From Burkholderiales bacterium JOSHI_001 (GTDB lineage Bacteria > Pseudomonadota > Gammaproteobacteria > Burkholderiales > Burkholderiaceae_C): DNA of 64,000 bases. The stretch is taken from NCBI GenBank assembly GCA_000244995.1, contig CM001438.1, forward strand, positions 984,921-1,048,920, given 5' to 3'. Both the position numbers and the translations under genes were made by a program. Under the pieces are notes generated by a model. It made no database searches, was not told where the DNA came from, and saw only the letters and a program-made list of their open reading frames with translations. Positions 19,001-28,429 of the stretch are shown here, piece by piece (position 1 is the stretch's first letter; every line of letters begins with the position of its first letter).

Positions 19001-22000
19001 CGCGCTGGCGCTGCAGGGCGTGGGTCAGGCCACGCTGTCGGCGCATCGCGACCTGGTGTTCAGCAACGCCGCCAGCGTGCTGGCCGGTGGCGACCTGACC
19101 CTGGCGGCAGGCCGAATCACCGCGGACAGCGGCGCGGTGGCCGAGGTGCGCGCGGACAAGGGTGCGCTGCGCCTGCAGGCCCAGGGCAGCGCCGGCAGCC
19201 GGGACGCTGGCGTGGGCGCCACGCTGAACCTGGGTGCAGCCAGCCTGCTGCAGGGTGGCCGCGTGGAACTGCCGTCGGGCCGGCTCGAGATGCAGGCCAG
19301 TGCGGCGGACGGCGTGGTGCTGGCTGCGGGATCGCTGACGCAGCTGGGCGGCATCACCCGCCTGTTCGACGGCCAGGCGGTGTCCACCTCGGGTGGCGAC
19401 CTGACGGTGCTTGCGGCGCAGGGGTCGGTGCGTCTGGACGCCGGCGCCGCCATCGATGTTTCTGCGGCACAGGCCGGTGGCCGAGCCGGCGCGGTCAGTC
19501 TGGCCGCGCCCGGCGGGGGTGTTCAGCTGGACGGCAGCCTGCTGGGGCAGGCCGCCAGCCTGGCCGACGGCGGCAGGCTGAGCTTGGACACCGCGCAAGC
19601 GGTGGACCTGGCAGCGCTGTCCCGGGTGCTGGCGGCCGGCAAGCAACCGGCCGCTTCGTCCGGCGGCGCTGCGCGCGGCAATTTCCAGCAGGAACTGGTG
19701 GTGCGCAATCGGCAGGGCGACCAGACGCTGCCTGCCGGGGCCACCTTGACCGCCCAGCGCATCGGCCTGGCCAGCGACAACGGTGCGCTGGACCTGCGCG
19801 GCGCGCTGGTGGCCGACGCGCCTTCGGGTTCGTCGCGGGTGTTGTTGGCCGCCGGTGGCGACCTGACGCTGGCTCCTGGCGCCACCGTCAGCCTGCGGGC
19901 CACGGCGCCGGGCGGGCAGGGCGGGGCGTTGCAGGTGCTGTCGCGCGACGGCCGCATCGCCCTGAAGGACGGCGCCACGCTGGACCTGTCCGGGCCCAAC
20001 CCCAGCCAGCCGGCCGTGGCGGGTGGGTCGCTGCTGCTGCGCGCGGCGCGGACCGGCATCGACGCTGGCCACCCCGGCGGCACCGACGTGGCCATCGACC
20101 GCATCGGTGCCACGGCCTATGGCGTGGCAAGCTTCGAGATCGAGGCGGTACAGGTCTACGAGCACGTGCAGACCCTCACCGTGGGCGCCGCGGCGACCCC
20201 CCCGGCGGCCACCACCGCGCCGACGGTGGCACCCACCGCTGCGCCGACACCGGCGCCGACGGCAGCGCCCACGCTGGCACCGACGATTTCGCCCACCGCC
20301 GCGCCGACGCCCGCCCCCACGGCAGCGCCGGCCCCGGCCGTACCTTCCGTGGGCAACGGCAGCACCACCGTGGGCCAGTTGCCCCCTGCGCCGCCCAGCC
20401 AGCTGCCGATCGTTGCGAGCCCGTCGGTGGATCGAATTCAGGCCCTGTTCGACCAGGTGGCCCCTGCACAGGCGCTGGTCACCATCCAGGCCGTCGCGTC
20501 CACGGGCAACGGCAGCACGACGATCGGGCAAACCCCGCCGAAGCCGCCGTCGCAGGTGCCGACAGCGGCGCCCACGGCCGCGCCCACGCCTGCACCGACA
20601 TCGGCGCCCACGGCCGCGCCGACACCGGCGCCGACGCCGGCACCCACGGCGGCACCGACGCCCGCGCCGACGCCAGCCCCCACGGCAGCGCCAACGGCCG
20701 CGCCAACGCCAGCGCCCACGGCTGCCCCGACACCCGCACCAACGCCGGCGCCCACGGCGGCGCCAACGCCCGCGCCCACAGCGGCACCGACACCCGCGCC
20801 GACGCCCGTACCCACGGCGGCACCGACGCCAGCGCCAACGGCCGCGCCGACACCCGCACCAACGCCGGCCCCCACGGCGGCGCCAACGCCCGCGCCCACA
20901 GCGGCACCGACGCCCGCCCCTACGGCTGCGCCGACGCCCGCGCCGACGCCAGCGCCAACGGCCGCGCCGACACCAGCGCCCACGGCTGCGCCGACACCCG
21001 CACCGACGCCGGCCCCCACCGCTGCGCCAACGCCCGCGCCGACGCCAGCGCCCACGGCTGCACCGACGCCCGCACCCACGGCGGCACCAACACCCGCACC
21101 CACGCCAGCGCCCACGGCAGCACCAACACCTGCGCCGACACCGGCCCCCACAGCGGCACCGACACCCGCCCCCACAGCGGCACCGACACCCGCCCCGACC
21201 CCGGCGCCCACGGCGGCACCAACGCCCGCACCGACACCGGCCCCCACGGCTGCGCCTGGCACGCCATCGTTGGGCAATGGCAGCACCACGGTGGGCGTGA
21301 CTCCACCCGCACCGCCGAGCACGGTGCCGTCTGCAAGCCCAGCACCCACACCGGCGCCAACGCCCGCACCGACCGCCGCACCCACGCCCGCACCGACCGC
21401 CGCTCCCACGCCCGCGCCAACCACCGCGCCGACGCCTGCGCCGACACCGGCGCCGACGCAGGCGCCCGCTCCGCCCCCGGGCCCGCCAGCAGCGCCAGGC
21501 ACCCCGTCGGTGGGCAACGGCACCACCACGGTGGGTGTGACCCCGCCTGCGCCGCCAAGCACCTTGCCATCCGCCAGCCCGGTGCCGACGCCAGCGCCGA
21601 CCCCTGCACCCACGCCGGCCCCGACCCTTGCGCCGACCCTTGCGCCGACCCCTTTGCCGACGCCTGCACCGACGCCTGCACCGACGCCCGTGCCAACGCC
21701 TGCGCCGACACCTGCTCCCACCCCGGCACCGGCACCCCGCACCGACCTGCGCACCGGCACCGTGCTGGCCGACGTGCAGGCCTTCTTCGGCAGCGACAGC
21801 ACGCGCCGCGACGGCATGGCGGACCGGGTGGCACCTCGGACCTTGTCGCCGGCGCCCCCGCCGGCCGATGGCCGCGCGGCGTCGGTGCTGCGCGACCTGG
21901 TGCGCGTGGTGCCGGGTGTGGAGGTGCGCAGCGACGCCGACCTGTCGCTCACCGGTGACTGGAACCTGCAGCCGCTGGCCCTGTCGGCCAGCGCGGACGC

Positions 22001-25000
22001 CAGCGGAAACCGCAGCATCGTCGCCGGTGAGCGGGCCGGTGGTGTGCCCTTGACGCTGACGCTGCGGGCCGCGGGCAACCTGAACCTGTCGCACAGCCTG
22101 AGCGACGGTTTTGCCGTTCCGGGTGCCGGTGTGCCTGTCCTTGCCGGTGAGGCCGCCGCGGCCGCCGCGCTGGCCACGGCCGCCTCTGTGGCAACGCGTG
22201 CACCCATCGTGTCGGCGATGGGCGCCAGCTTCCGGCTGGTCGGCGGCGCCGACCTGTCGGCCGCCGAGGTGATGGCCACCGTGGTGTCCGACAAGCAGGG
22301 GGATGTCCTGATCGGCCGCAACGTCAACGGCAGTACCCCGCCCGACGTGCTGGTGCGCAGCACCACCGGCAGCATCGACTTGGCTGCCGGCCGCGACCTG
22401 AAGCTGCTGAACCGCCAGGCCGTGGTTTACACCACCGGCGCGCCGGTGGACCTGAGCGCGCGCGGCGATCTGCAGTACAGCTTCACCGGTCCGGTCCTGA
22501 GCCGCGGCCTGAACAGCCACCCGCTCGTTGATGGCGGCGGGGCGGTCGGCGTTGCGGCCCGGCGCGACATCGTGGGCGGCAGCAACGGCAGTTCACAGTA
22601 CGGGGTCGACTGGTGGTGGCGCCAGGGCAGCGCCAACGACCCTGCACAGGACCTGACCTGGTACGTCCGCTACGACCAGTTCCGCCAGGGTTTCGGCGCG
22701 CTGGGCGGGGGTGACGTGACCGTGACGGCGGGCCGCAACATGCTGGATGTGGCTGCGGCCGCGCCGTCCAACGGCGCCGCCTTGTCGGCGCTTGGCGACG
22801 CGCCTCGGCAGCAGCTGTCCTACGGCGGCGGCAATGTGGCGCTGCGTGCCGGCGGCGACATCACCAACGGCTTCGTCTTCGGAGGTGGCGACCGGGTGGA
22901 GGTGCGTGCGGGAGGCGGGATCAACGCCACCGGCAATTTCCAGGGCCTGCAGGTGCTGCATGGCGACACCGCGGTGAACCTGAGCGCGCGGGGCGACATG
23001 ACCCTGGGGCGGGTGGTGTCTGCCGGCATGGTGCTGCCGCTGGCGCGCCAGGACACCAGCCCCACGCCCAGCATGCTGGTGACGGGTCTTTCCCCCAATG
23101 CCACGCTGCAGGCCTTGTCGGAGAGTGGTGACCTGAGCCTGGCCGCAGCCCGGCCCAGCCCCCTGGCCGGCACCTACAACGGCACGGCTCGCGACGAAGA
23201 GAACGTGGTCCCGGCACACACCCGCCTGGCCGCGCCGCTGGGCAGCCTGCGTTCACGCGCGCTGCTGCAGGCCCCGGCGCGCGACGCCCAGTTGGAACTG
23301 CTGGCGCGCGACGACCTGGATGCGGGCCTGCTGCAGGTCACCGGCTCCTTGCCGGCGCTGGCGTCGCCCGGGCCCGTCAGTTCGTCCGCATTGCGCGACC
23401 TGCTTCGGCCCTTCTCCGGCCCGCAGCCCGCGTTCGAGAACGAAGCCTCACGCGAGCCGGTGCGCTTGTTCTCCAGCGAAGGCACGGTGACGCTGGACGC
23501 GTCGCAATTGGCCAGCCCGCTGCGGGTGCTGGCCGGGCAGGACATCGTCAGCCGCGGCGCGGTGACGCTGCAGCACCAGCGCGCCGACGAACTCAGCCTG
23601 CTGGCGGCCGGCCGCGACATCCGGCTCACGGCCTCCACCACGGCCTTCAGCCTGAAGCTGCAGGGCCCTGGGGAAGGGGTCGCCACCGCGGGCCGCCACA
23701 TCGACCTGGGCGTGTCCGGCGGCATCGGCAGCGTCGGCAACCTGGAAAACCGCCTGCTGCCCGAAGGGGGGGCCGGCATCACGGTGATGGCCGGCGTGAA
23801 GCTGGGCAGTGCCGACATCGCGCAGGCGGTGCGCGCGGGCTACCTGCTTCGCAACGCTGCCACGCTGGATGCGCGCAACGAGACCCTGGCGGTCTATTTG
23901 GCGCAATGGAATGCGGCGGCCCACGGTCAGGCCGTGCCCTCGCGCGACGGCGCCTCGCTGTCGCGGGGTGCGCGTCTGCTGGAACTGGCCAAGGCGCTGA
24001 CGGCCGGCGACCCCGCGCTGAGCGGCCTGCTTCCTCCCCAGGCGCCGGAACTTCAAGCCGCCGGGCTGGGCGCCGGTGCCGTCGACGCGGGCGGCCCGGC
24101 AGACGCCGCGCTGGCGTCCTTGTCGTCGCTGGTGATGCGGGCCCTGAACCAGCGCCTGGCCGAAAGCCTGCCGACCCTGGCGCCCGAACGCCAGGCGGTG
24201 CTGACCGCCGCGGTGCTGATGGCCGACCTGCGCGCCGCCGGCCGGGCGGCGGCCGCAGCGGCCACCGCGGCCGAACGCGACGCGGCCTACCAGGCCGGCT
24301 ACGACGCCCTCGCCACGGTGTTCCCAGGCACGCGCAGCACCGGCAAGGTGTCGTTGACTTCCAGCCAGGTCAAGACCCAGCAGGGCGGCCCGATCCGGGT
24401 GCTGGCCCCGGGTGGCAGCGTCAACGCCGGAGAAACCTTCGCCAGCGGCAAGCAGGGGGCCACGGCCAGCGACCTGGGCCTGATGACGACCAACGGCGGC
24501 GCCATCGAACTGGCGGTGCGTGACAGCGTGCTGGTGAACCAGTCGCGCATCTTCACGGTCGGCCAGGGCGACCTGCTGGTCTGGGCTTCCGAGGGCAATG
24601 TCGATGCCGGCCGCGGCGCCAAGACCGTCACCGGTACGCCGCCGCCGCTGATCAAGGTGGACCGCGACGGCAATGTGGTGGTGGACACCTCGGGTTCATT
24701 CTCCGGCAGCGGCATCGCGGTGCTGGATGCGCGCAGCGAACTGGACCTGTACGCGCCCAAGGGCGAGATCAACGCCGGAGAGGCCGGCATCCGATCGCTG
24801 GGCAATGCCTTCTTCGGTGCGCGCCTGTTCGTCGGCGGCAACGACACCGCCGTGTCCGGCAGCACCACAGGATCCACCGGCGCCGAGGTCAGCGTCAACG
24901 CCGCGGCCGCGGTGGGCGACGCCGGCCAGGGTGCCACTTCGGCCGGCACCAAGGTGGCCAGCAGCCAGGACGATGAAGACGACCGCAAGAAGCGCAAGCC

Positions 25001-25055
25001 GCGCCGCAACCTGCTGCTGGACTTCCTGGGCTTCGGCGCCGACGGCGCGAACTGA
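13032..25055 (+). CDS. Giant filamentous-haemagglutinin-like TpsA exoprotein
   Basis: A ~4,007-residue secreted adhesin. It has an extended signal peptide (cut near residue 37, LALAQA) and a TPS secretion domain (about 40-290) with the hallmark [11 protein letters not shown] and NxxGLVAST motifs. Long stretches of short repeats (GGxLxLxA..GxIDVSG) predict a right-handed beta-helix shaft. Residues ~2390-2902 are an Ala/Pro/Thr tetrapeptide repeat region described separately, after which beta-helix-type sequence resumes. The C-terminus is highly charged ([13 protein letters not shown]) and ends [14 protein letters not shown]. It is translocated by the TpsB encoded just upstream. The ExbB/ExbD/TonB-like genes follow at once, which classical FHA loci lack. 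Function is presumably adhesion or biofilm formation; the receptor is unknown. It is much longer than most TpsA proteins. ATG at 13032 starts the signal peptide. Confidence 0.92.
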   Translation: MNMRPPQVLASAQVPYRFNALFAALAGAFPWLALAQANPPVAPRVTLTAPARLALPVQAPVWLRGNSSATSSLSGDGRELSIQQASPRAIYQWRSFDIGRDAKVQFNMATGATGAALNRVVGDGSGAAIAPSQILGSLQSNGQVFLINQNGILFGPNAVVNVNGLVASTLNVGDDDFLNGLTTSLRAAVPTFGWADLSGALDPALASPGNYVLVEPGASITTPSGGRVFLFAESVENRGRISAPVGQVVLGAGDKVFLQSPDAEAIYASEANPAFPSLRGLLVEVDGAGRASNIGQILSDRGNTTLVGLAVNQNGRISANTGVSENGSVFLLARGKTRAVLSNEALEKHATEGGTLSVGPHSVISLQPDAEAGGSGPRTSTDSATFTASRIEMSGRQIDLAGGSLVDAPGAQVRLRAEGTPAYAANPAAGGQYAPHDALARISVGANAVIDAAGTTDAQLSVARHFVTTELLGSNDLRDAPLQKLGPLLNPRSRVTFDLRQAVPILGDTSAYRNNLQRSAAERLSVGGNVLLQSAGSVVTQATSRIDVSGGQLSYTGALVQPSLLVGLDGTRYSLNNAPADIAYRALEGSASPVQDRWGTVTRASAAAAGRFESGYVEGRAAGSFSVVAPRALLDGTLAAQTTTGARQAQGLDAPATAGRFQLGTSTQVGNFGSSDYLGAITNTLVRLTAQREELDAAFWSQGLDLASLPDTSRVAADTLLQAGFGTLSISSDAGIVQEQGAALRLAPRAAVTFNAMGAHGVRLGDLIASAGGSVSVRTADAAAAARGGETLSGSIRLDAGARIDVAGQWVNRNRDGAPTAASATTGGSVSLRAAHGLALQQGSAIDVSGGATVSARGGVSGANAGAITLESNNVAARAGLDNAPFELGAQLSGFSMARGAALRLRAAEVDIRPGGAVPRSDGQALSLGDAFFSQGGFASFDIDGGSRLTVHEGALIAPRTQSWVAGAAARFAPTGSAPGQVLASRTLPLALRNAASLTLSATGARLDTPDGRLSLQTGSRIDLDPGAALTLRGAAALDVDGSLHAPGGATSLRMGGSFGTFAEDHLGSFRIGDNARIDTSGLVLAQRGGDGLLRGRVLDGGAITLTAVAGQTRITPLEVAAGAVLQADGTQGRLNLASEGDALRNVASNGGAITLQAREGGALLAGQMLSRAGGAGAAGGALTASLLVSDSNLPAQQANNVADARLELLVAAPGTTQAQPGLMQLAADRVRDGGFADLNLAASDRLVVHTGSTLNLARHLSLDAPVLEVQGEGAAALAAAGVLRLGNTDTGVRRQGDSANNQSARPVSGGAASLTLQGDLIELNGALSTQGLGRLNLQAATELRLRGQPSGGAEGDVGVLRSAADLNISAALVAPVTASHFTLDAGAATVSFSGGSTDAPLPVSAGGSLTVNARRIDQGGVLRAPFGSLAFNAADSVLLRGGSLSSVSGAGLTLPFGTAAGQTAWTDPGGQSLIALPEKAITVQAPTGRAEVQAGAVLDLSGGGQLLALEFVPGRGGSTDVFAGNAGGAFAVLPTAGAYAPFDRAIATQQDAAGRVPALSLGDQIRFDAGGPLPAGSYAVLPARYAVLDGAYLVRPSSVALPPGVARTLPNGATLLAGTRSTAGTDLAASASSSYVLTPSALARQSSEIRVSEADAYLAALATARDAEAPRGARDAGSLNLQVQALNLAGQVRFDLPAAATGQRGPLGGELNLSARHIRVADAAVADGDALVVTPVQLAATGAQSILLGGVRTGAGSTRLVSVGADTVSVSAQGPLQAQDLLLAARQRVRVDDGATLAARGGGVAAQLALQGDGALVRLSADPQARTQRLGATREGGDLQLGAATLQGASVQLEGTRSTQIAPGAQLQAVQLSLGASRLALGATAGQELEAGTLSLTPELAAQIGQADALSLRSFSTLDLHGDAGLGGSALRQLTLDAAAIRQLSPGSARVAARELVLTNTTGQVPAASGGSGVLTLQATDGDLLLQGGALALQGVGQATLSAHRDLVFSNAASVLAGGDLTLAAGRITADSGAVAEVRADKGALRLQAQGSAGSRDAGVGATLNLGAASLLQGGRVELPSGRLEMQASAADGVVLAAGSLTQLGGITRLFDGQAVSTSGGDLTVLAAQGSVRLDAGAAIDVSAAQAGGRAGAVSLAAPGGGVQLDGSLLGQAASLADGGRLSLDTAQAVDLAALSRVLAAGKQPAASSGGAARGNFQQELVVRNRQGDQTLPAGATLTAQRIGLASDNGALDLRGALVADAPSGSSRVLLAAGGDLTLAPGATVSLRATAPGGQGGALQVLSRDGRIALKDGATLDLSGPNPSQPAVAGGSLLLRAARTGIDAGHPGGTDVAIDRIGATAYGVASFEIEAVQVYEHVQTLTVGAAATPPAATTAPTVAPTAAPTPAPTAAPTLAPTISPTAAPTPAPTAAPAPAVPSVGNGSTTVGQLPPAPPSQLPIVASPSVDRIQALFDQVAPAQALVTIQAVASTGNGSTTIGQTPPKPPSQVPTAAPTAAPTPAPTSAPTAAPTPAPTPAPTAAPTPAPTPAPTAAPTAAPTPAPTAAPTPAPTPAPTAAPTPAPTAAPTPAPTPVPTAAPTPAPTAAPTPAPTPAPTAAPTPAPTAAPTPAPTAAPTPAPTPAPTAAPTPAPTAAPTPAPTPAPTAAPTPAPTPAPTAAPTPAPTAAPTPAPTPAPTAAPTPAPTPAPTAAPTPAPTAAPTPAPTPAPTAAPTPAPTPAPTAAPGTPSLGNGSTTVGVTPPAPPSTVPSASPAPTPAPTPAPTAAPTPAPTAAPTPAPTTAPTPAPTPAPTQAPAPPPGPPAAPGTPSVGNGTTTVGVTPPAPPSTLPSASPVPTPAPTPAPTPAPTLAPTLAPTPLPTPAPTPAPTPVPTPAPTPAPTPAPAPRTDLRTGTVLADVQAFFGSDSTRRDGMADRVAPRTLSPAPPPADGRAASVLRDLVRVVPGVEVRSDADLSLTGDWNLQPLALSASADASGNRSIVAGERAGGVPLTLTLRAAGNLNLSHSLSDGFAVPGAGVPVLAGEAAAAAALATAASVATRAPIVSAMGASFRLVGGADLSAAEVMATVVSDKQGDVLIGRNVNGSTPPDVLVRSTTGSIDLAAGRDLKLLNRQAVVYTTGAPVDLSARGDLQYSFTGPVLSRGLNSHPLVDGGGAVGVAARRDIVGGSNGSSQYGVDWWWRQGSANDPAQDLTWYVRYDQFRQGFGALGGGDVTVTAGRNMLDVAAAAPSNGAALSALGDAPRQQLSYGGGNVALRAGGDITNGFVFGGGDRVEVRAGGGINATGNFQGLQVLHGDTAVNLSARGDMTLGRVVSAGMVLPLARQDTSPTPSMLVTGLSPNATLQALSESGDLSLAAARPSPLAGTYNGTARDEENVVPAHTRLAAPLGSLRSRALLQAPARDAQLELLARDDLDAGLLQVTGSLPALASPGPVSSSALRDLLRPFSGPQPAFENEASREPVRLFSSEGTVTLDASQLASPLRVLAGQDIVSRGAVTLQHQRADELSLLAAGRDIRLTASTTAFSLKLQGPGEGVATAGRHIDLGVSGGIGSVGNLENRLLPEGGAGITVMAGVKLGSADIAQAVRAGYLLRNAATLDARNETLAVYLAQWNAAAHGQAVPSRDGASLSRGARLLELAKALTAGDPALSGLLPPQAPELQAAGLGAGAVDAGGPADAALASLSSLVMRALNQRLAESLPTLAPERQAVLTAAVLMADLRAAGRAAAAAATAAERDAAYQAGYDALATVFPGTRSTGKVSLTSSQVKTQQGGPIRVLAPGGSVNAGETFASGKQGATASDLGLMTTNGGAIELAVRDSVLVNQSRIFTVGQGDLLVWASEGNVDAGRGAKTVTGTPPPLIKVDRDGNVVVDTSGSFSGSGIAVLDARSELDLYAPKGEINAGEAGIRSLGNAFFGARLFVGGNDTAVSGSTTGSTGAEVSVNAAAAVGDAGQGATSAGTKVASSQDDEDDRKKRKPRRNLLLDFLGFGADGAN
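20200..21740 (+). repeat. In-frame 12-bp tandem repeat coding Ala-Pro-Thr-rich stalk with four GNGSTTVG spacers
   Basis: About 1.5 kb inside the adhesin gene consists of degenerate 12-bp units (GCxCCxACG-type) coding APTP/APTA tetrapeptides, about 510 residues in all. The purest block is about 20560-21260. It is interrupted by four copies of a ~20-residue segment with the pattern GNG(S/T)TT(V/I)GxxPPxPPSxxP, at about 20349-20408, 20502-20561, 21268-21329 and 21509-21569. All units keep the frame, so gain or loss of units would change length without breaking the gene. It probably forms an extended, possibly O-glycosylated, spacer. Confidence 0.9.
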
Positions 25056-25097
25056 GCCCCCCAACGACAACGGCCACGACCCACCCACCGCCACGCC

Positions 25098-26795
25098 ATG
25101 ACATCCACTGCCCTGCGTTCCCGTTTCCCTGCCTTGCTCTTCGTGGTGCTGGCCCTGCTGTCGCAAGGGGCCCAGGCCTGGTGGAACAAGGACTGGACCC
25201 AGCGCACCCGCATCACGCTGGACACCAGCGACAAGGGCGTGCCCCTCACCGCCGCGCTGAACAATGTGACCGTGGCGCTGCGCCTGCACTCGGGCAATTT
25301 CGACTTCGCCGCCGCACGCGAGGACGGTGCCGACCTGCGCGTGCTGGCGGGCGACGACAAGACGCCGCTGAAGTTCCAGCTTGAACGCTTCGATGGCATC
25401 AACGAACTGGCGCTGCTGTGGGTGCAGGTGCCGCTGCTGGCCGCCGGCAGTGACAAGAACCAGGTGCATGTGTACGCCGGCAACCCCAAGGCAGTGGCCG
25501 AACCCGGCCAGGCCTTCGACCCCGCCACGCGCGCGGCCTTCCATTTCAGCGACAAGGTCGGCGCGGACCACCACGGCGGCTTGAAAGCCGAAACCGCGCC
25601 GGTGGCGCTGGCCGATGCCATCCTGGCTGGCGGTGCCAAGCTGGCCGGCACGGCGCTGGTCTGGCCTGCCGCCGACGCGTTGAAGACCGCAGCCGGCGGT
25701 GCATTGACCTGGTCGCTGTGGCTGCGACCCGACGCCGCCGCCAACGGCACGCTGCTGCAACAAGGGCCGCTGGCGCTGAAGCTGGTGGGCGGCAAGCTCA
25801 GCGCCACCTTGGGATCGGCAGCGGCGCTGGGGGGCGACGTGAAACCCGCTGTGTGGACCCATGTGGCATTGACCCTGGCCGGCGGCAAGCTCAGCGTGTA
25901 CCTGGGCGGCAGCCCGGTGGCACAGGCCGATGTGCCCACCCCGGAAGTGGCCGGGCCCTTGAAGGCTGGCGAGGGCTTTGCCGGTGGCATCGACGAACTG
26001 CAGGTGGCGGGCGAAGCCCGCAGCGCCGACTGGCTGAAGCTGGCCGCGGTTTCACAAGGTGCGGGCGATGCCTTCGCCAAGGCGGTGAAGGAGGCCGGCG
26101 ACAGCGCGGGCGAGGGCGGCCACGGCGGCTACCTGGGCATCCTGTTCGCCAACCTCACCACCGACGCCTGGATCGTGATCCTCATCCTGGCCGTGATGTT
26201 CGTGGTGGCGGCCTGGGTGATGGTGAGCAAGACCCTGATGCTGGGCCGCACCGCCAAGGCCAACCACAGCTTCCTGAAGCGTTTTCGCGATGGCGGCAAT
26301 GCCGAGATGCTGAAGATCGAGGACGCGACCGCGCTGGGCCAGTCGTCGCTTTACCGCCTGTACCGGGCCGGCGTGCGTGAACTGGACAAGCGCGACGTGG
26401 GCCGCAACCCCGCCGCGCTGTCGGGCGCGTCACTGGACGCGGTGAAGGCCGCGGTGGACGCCGACATGGTGCGCGAGACCCACAAGCTGAACGCCCAGAT
26501 GGTGCTGCTGACCATCGCCATCTCCGGCGGCCCCTTCCTGGGCCTGCTGGGCACGGTAGTGGGCGTGATGATCACCTTCGCCGCCATTGCCGCGGCGGGT
26601 GACGTGAACGTCAACGCCATCGCACCGGGCATCGCCGCCGCGCTGCTGGCCACCGTGGCCGGTCTTGGCGTGGCCATCCCGGCGCTGTTTGGCTACAACT
26701 GGCTGGCCTCGCGCATCAAGAACATCTCGGCGGACATGCAGATCTTCGTCGACGAGTTCATCACCCGCGTGGCCGAGAACTACGGCGCGCGCTGA
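25098..26795 (+). CDS. DUF2341-lectin-like-ExbB/TolQ fusion proton-channel protein
   Basis: A 565-residue fusion protein. Residues 1-27 are a signal peptide. Residues 28-170 match the DUF2341 pattern (WWNKDWTQRTRITLD..., QVHVYAGNP). Residues ~190-310 look like a LamG/concanavalin-type beta sandwich (LTWSLWLRP, WTHVALTLAGGKLSVYLGG). A membrane helix follows at ~352-375, and then an ExbB/TolQ/MotA domain (about 400-560) with the conserved GGPFLGLLGTVVGVM helix and AIAPGIAAALLATVAGLGVAIPA helix (cited in parts). The periplasmic N-terminus would sense or hold a partner while the C-terminus forms the proton channel with ExbD. It starts 42 bp after the adhesin stop and is followed by two exbD genes. 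Ordinary ExbB is about 240 residues, so half of this protein is an added extracytoplasmic part. Confidence 0.85.
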   Translation: MTSTALRSRFPALLFVVLALLSQGAQAWWNKDWTQRTRITLDTSDKGVPLTAALNNVTVALRLHSGNFDFAAAREDGADLRVLAGDDKTPLKFQLERFDGINELALLWVQVPLLAAGSDKNQVHVYAGNPKAVAEPGQAFDPATRAAFHFSDKVGADHHGGLKAETAPVALADAILAGGAKLAGTALVWPAADALKTAAGGALTWSLWLRPDAAANGTLLQQGPLALKLVGGKLSATLGSAAALGGDVKPAVWTHVALTLAGGKLSVYLGGSPVAQADVPTPEVAGPLKAGEGFAGGIDELQVAGEARSADWLKLAAVSQGAGDAFAKAVKEAGDSAGEGGHGGYLGILFANLTTDAWIVILILAVMFVVAAWVMVSKTLMLGRTAKANHSFLKRFRDGGNAEMLKIEDATALGQSSLYRLYRAGVRELDKRDVGRNPAALSGASLDAVKAAVDADMVRETHKLNAQMVLLTIAISGGPFLGLLGTVVGVMITFAAIAAAGDVNVNAIAPGIAAALLATVAGLGVAIPALFGYNWLASRIKNISADMQIFVDEFITRVAENYGAR

Positions 26796-26812
26796 GCCAG
26801 GAGCGCACGCGC

Positions 26813-27220
26813 ATGTCAGCGGACATCAAGGGTGACAACGAACCCTATGACGACATCAACATCACACCGATGCTGGACCTGGCCTATGTGCTGCTGGTCA
26901 CCTTCATCATCCTGACCACCGCGTCGGTGCAGGGCGTGCGGGTGAACTCGCCGCAGACGCTGGCCGCCAACAACCTGGCGCGGCCGCAGACCAAGGCCAT
27001 CACCATCACCGCCGACGGTGCGCTGTACCTGGACGCCTACCCGGTGTCCATCGAACAGCTGGCGTCGTCGCTGGCGCAAATGAAAGCGGCCAATCCGGCC
27101 TTGCCGGTGGTGCTGAAGGGCGACGCCAGCGCGCAGTACGAACGCGTGATGGAAGTGCTGGAGGTGGCCAAGAAGCTGGACATCACCGAAATCGGCCTGG
27201 TCACCAAGCGCGCGCTGTAG
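26813..27220 (+). CDS. exbD: ExbD/TolR-family proton-channel subunit (first copy)
   Basis: A 135-residue protein with a short cytoplasmic start and one membrane helix (about residues 18-40). The ExbD/TolR signature INITPMLDLAYVLLVTFII includes the membrane-embedded Asp that carries protons. A periplasmic domain with the usual pattern (ITITADGALYLD, LPVVLKGDASAQYERVMEVLEVAKK) follows. It would work with the ExbB fusion encoded 17 bp upstream. The Shine-Dalgarno sequence CCAGGAG lies 10 bp before the ATG. Two non-identical ExbD proteins in tandem is a feature of several TonB-type clusters. Confidence 0.92.
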   Translation: MSADIKGDNEPYDDINITPMLDLAYVLLVTFIILTTASVQGVRVNSPQTLAANNLARPQTKAITITADGALYLDAYPVSIEQLASSLAQMKAANPALPVVLKGDASAQYERVMEVLEVAKKLDITEIGLVTKRAL

Positions 27221-27229
27221 GAGCCCACC

Positions 27230-27631
27230 ATGCATGTGCAAGCCGAACAGAAGCCCTACGACACCATCAACGTCACGCCCATGCTGGACCTGGCCTATGT
27301 GCTGCTGGTGGTGTTCATCCTGATGACCACCGCATCGGTGCAGGGCCTGACGGTGACCATGCCCAAGCCCAGCAACAAACCATCCACCGAACAGCACGAG
27401 CTGAAGATCGTGCAGATCGCGCCCGGAGGCGCGCTGTTGCTGAACGGCGCGCCGGTCAGCGTGGAGCAGCTGGAACAGCAACTGGCCGCGGCCAAGGCGC
27501 GCGACCCGAAGATGACCGTCGCGATCAAGGGCGACCCCAAGGCGCAGTACGCGCCGGTGGTGGCCGTGATCGACCTGTGCAACAAGCTCCAGGTCAACAT
27601 GGGCCTGGTCACCGCGCGGATCGGAACCTGA
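27230..27631 (+). CDS. exbD: ExbD/TolR-family proton-channel subunit (second copy)
   Basis: A 133-residue paralogue of the preceding protein. It has the same NVTPMLDLAYVLLVVFILMTT membrane signature with the conserved Asp (cited from 27269) and a periplasmic domain ending NMGLVTARIGT. The two copies align along their whole length but differ widely in the periplasmic part, so they are likely to form a heteromeric ExbD pair rather than be redundant. A clear AGGAG lies 9 bp before the ATG; only 9 bp separate it from the upstream stop. Confidence 0.92.
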   Translation: MHVQAEQKPYDTINVTPMLDLAYVLLVVFILMTTASVQGLTVTMPKPSNKPSTEQHELKIVQIAPGGALLLNGAPVSVEQLEQQLAAAKARDPKMTVAIKGDPKAQYAPVVAVIDLCNKLQVNMGLVTARIGT

Positions 27632-27633
27632 GC

Positions 27634-28380
27634 ATGGCATCACTGGCTGAAGACCGTTTCGATGACAGCAGCGGCGCGCGCCCGACCCGCCGTGTGGCGC
27701 AAGTGGGCATGGCGCTGTTGGGCCTGGTGGCGGTGGGCGCGCTGGCCTATGGCCTGAAGAACCTCATCGGCAGCGGCCCGCCCGAAGCCAAGCGCCAGGT
27801 GGCCCGGATCTCCATCCTGCCCGACAAGCCGCCGCCGCCCCCGCCGCCGAAGGAAGAGAAGCGCCCCGAGCCGCCCAAGGCCGAGTCGCGGCCGGTGCCG
27901 CAGGACCAGACGCCCAAGCCGGTGGACGCGCCCAAGCCCGCCAACGAGCCGATCAAGATGGAAGGCCAGGCGGGTGACAGCCCCAGCGCCTTCAGCGCCG
28001 GCACCGTGAGCCAGGACTACGAAAGAGGCACGCCCAGCACCGGGCCGGCGGCGGCCAGCGCGCCGGCGGCGCCGGCTGCGCCCAGCGTGACCGACCGCGC
28101 CGCCGAGCGGCTGTACGCCGGCAGCGCGCGCAACCTGCTGCGCGACGAACTGGAGCGGCGCTTCAAAAGCGATGCCGAGCAGGCCACCGCCACCTTCAGC
28201 CTCTGGGTGGAACCCGACGGCGCGATCCGGCGCATCGAGTTGCAGCGCACCGGCGACGCGCGGCTGGACGGCGAACTGGACAGCGCCCTGGGCGACACCA
28301 CGCGCAGCCTGAAGCTGCCGCCGCCGCCGGCCATGGCCCAGCCCATGAAGTTCCGCCTGACGCTGCGGCCTCAGGGTTGA
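27634..28380 (+). CDS. TonB-like energy transducer
   Basis: A 248-residue protein laid out like TonB. It has a cytoplasmic N-terminus (1-21) and a single membrane helix (about 22-46). A rigid Pro/Lys/Glu-rich region follows (about 55-115; a run of seven prolines, KPxxPK repeats) to span the periplasm, then an Ala/Pro linker. The C-terminal ~80-residue domain carries RNLLRDELERRFKSD, ATFSLWVEPDGAIRRIELQR and FRLTLRPQG, similar to the TonB C-terminal fold. It begins 2 bp after the exbD stop. The outer-membrane receptor is not obvious: no TonB-dependent receptor lies nearby, so the adjacent porin or the TpsB/TpsA pair are candidate partners. Confidence 0.82.
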   Translation: MASLAEDRFDDSSGARPTRRVAQVGMALLGLVAVGALAYGLKNLIGSGPPEAKRQVARISILPDKPPPPPPPKEEKRPEPPKAESRPVPQDQTPKPVDAPKPANEPIKMEGQAGDSPSAFSAGTVSQDYERGTPSTGPAAASAPAAPAAPSVTDRAAERLYAGSARNLLRDELERRFKSDAEQATATFSLWVEPDGAIRRIELQRTGDARLDGELDSALGDTTRSLKLPPPPAMAQPMKFRLTLRPQG

Positions 28381-28429
28381 GCGCCGCGCTCCGACCCCTT
28401 CTCTCCACGATCCTCAGCTCTCCATCACC

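Noticed and set aside
20560-21260. Regular short repeats that could be mistaken for a CRISPR array or intergenic tandem repeat.
   Set aside because: Units are 12 bp, degenerate, in frame and have no unique spacers; they code an amino-acid repeat.
20438-22375. Long minus-strand frame coding [11 protein letters not shown]-type repeats (645 codons), and a larger one at 18939-22520.
   Set aside because: It is the complement of the Pro/Ala/Thr repeat in the adhesin gene; codon bias and the absence of a ribosome-binding site favour the plus-strand gene only.
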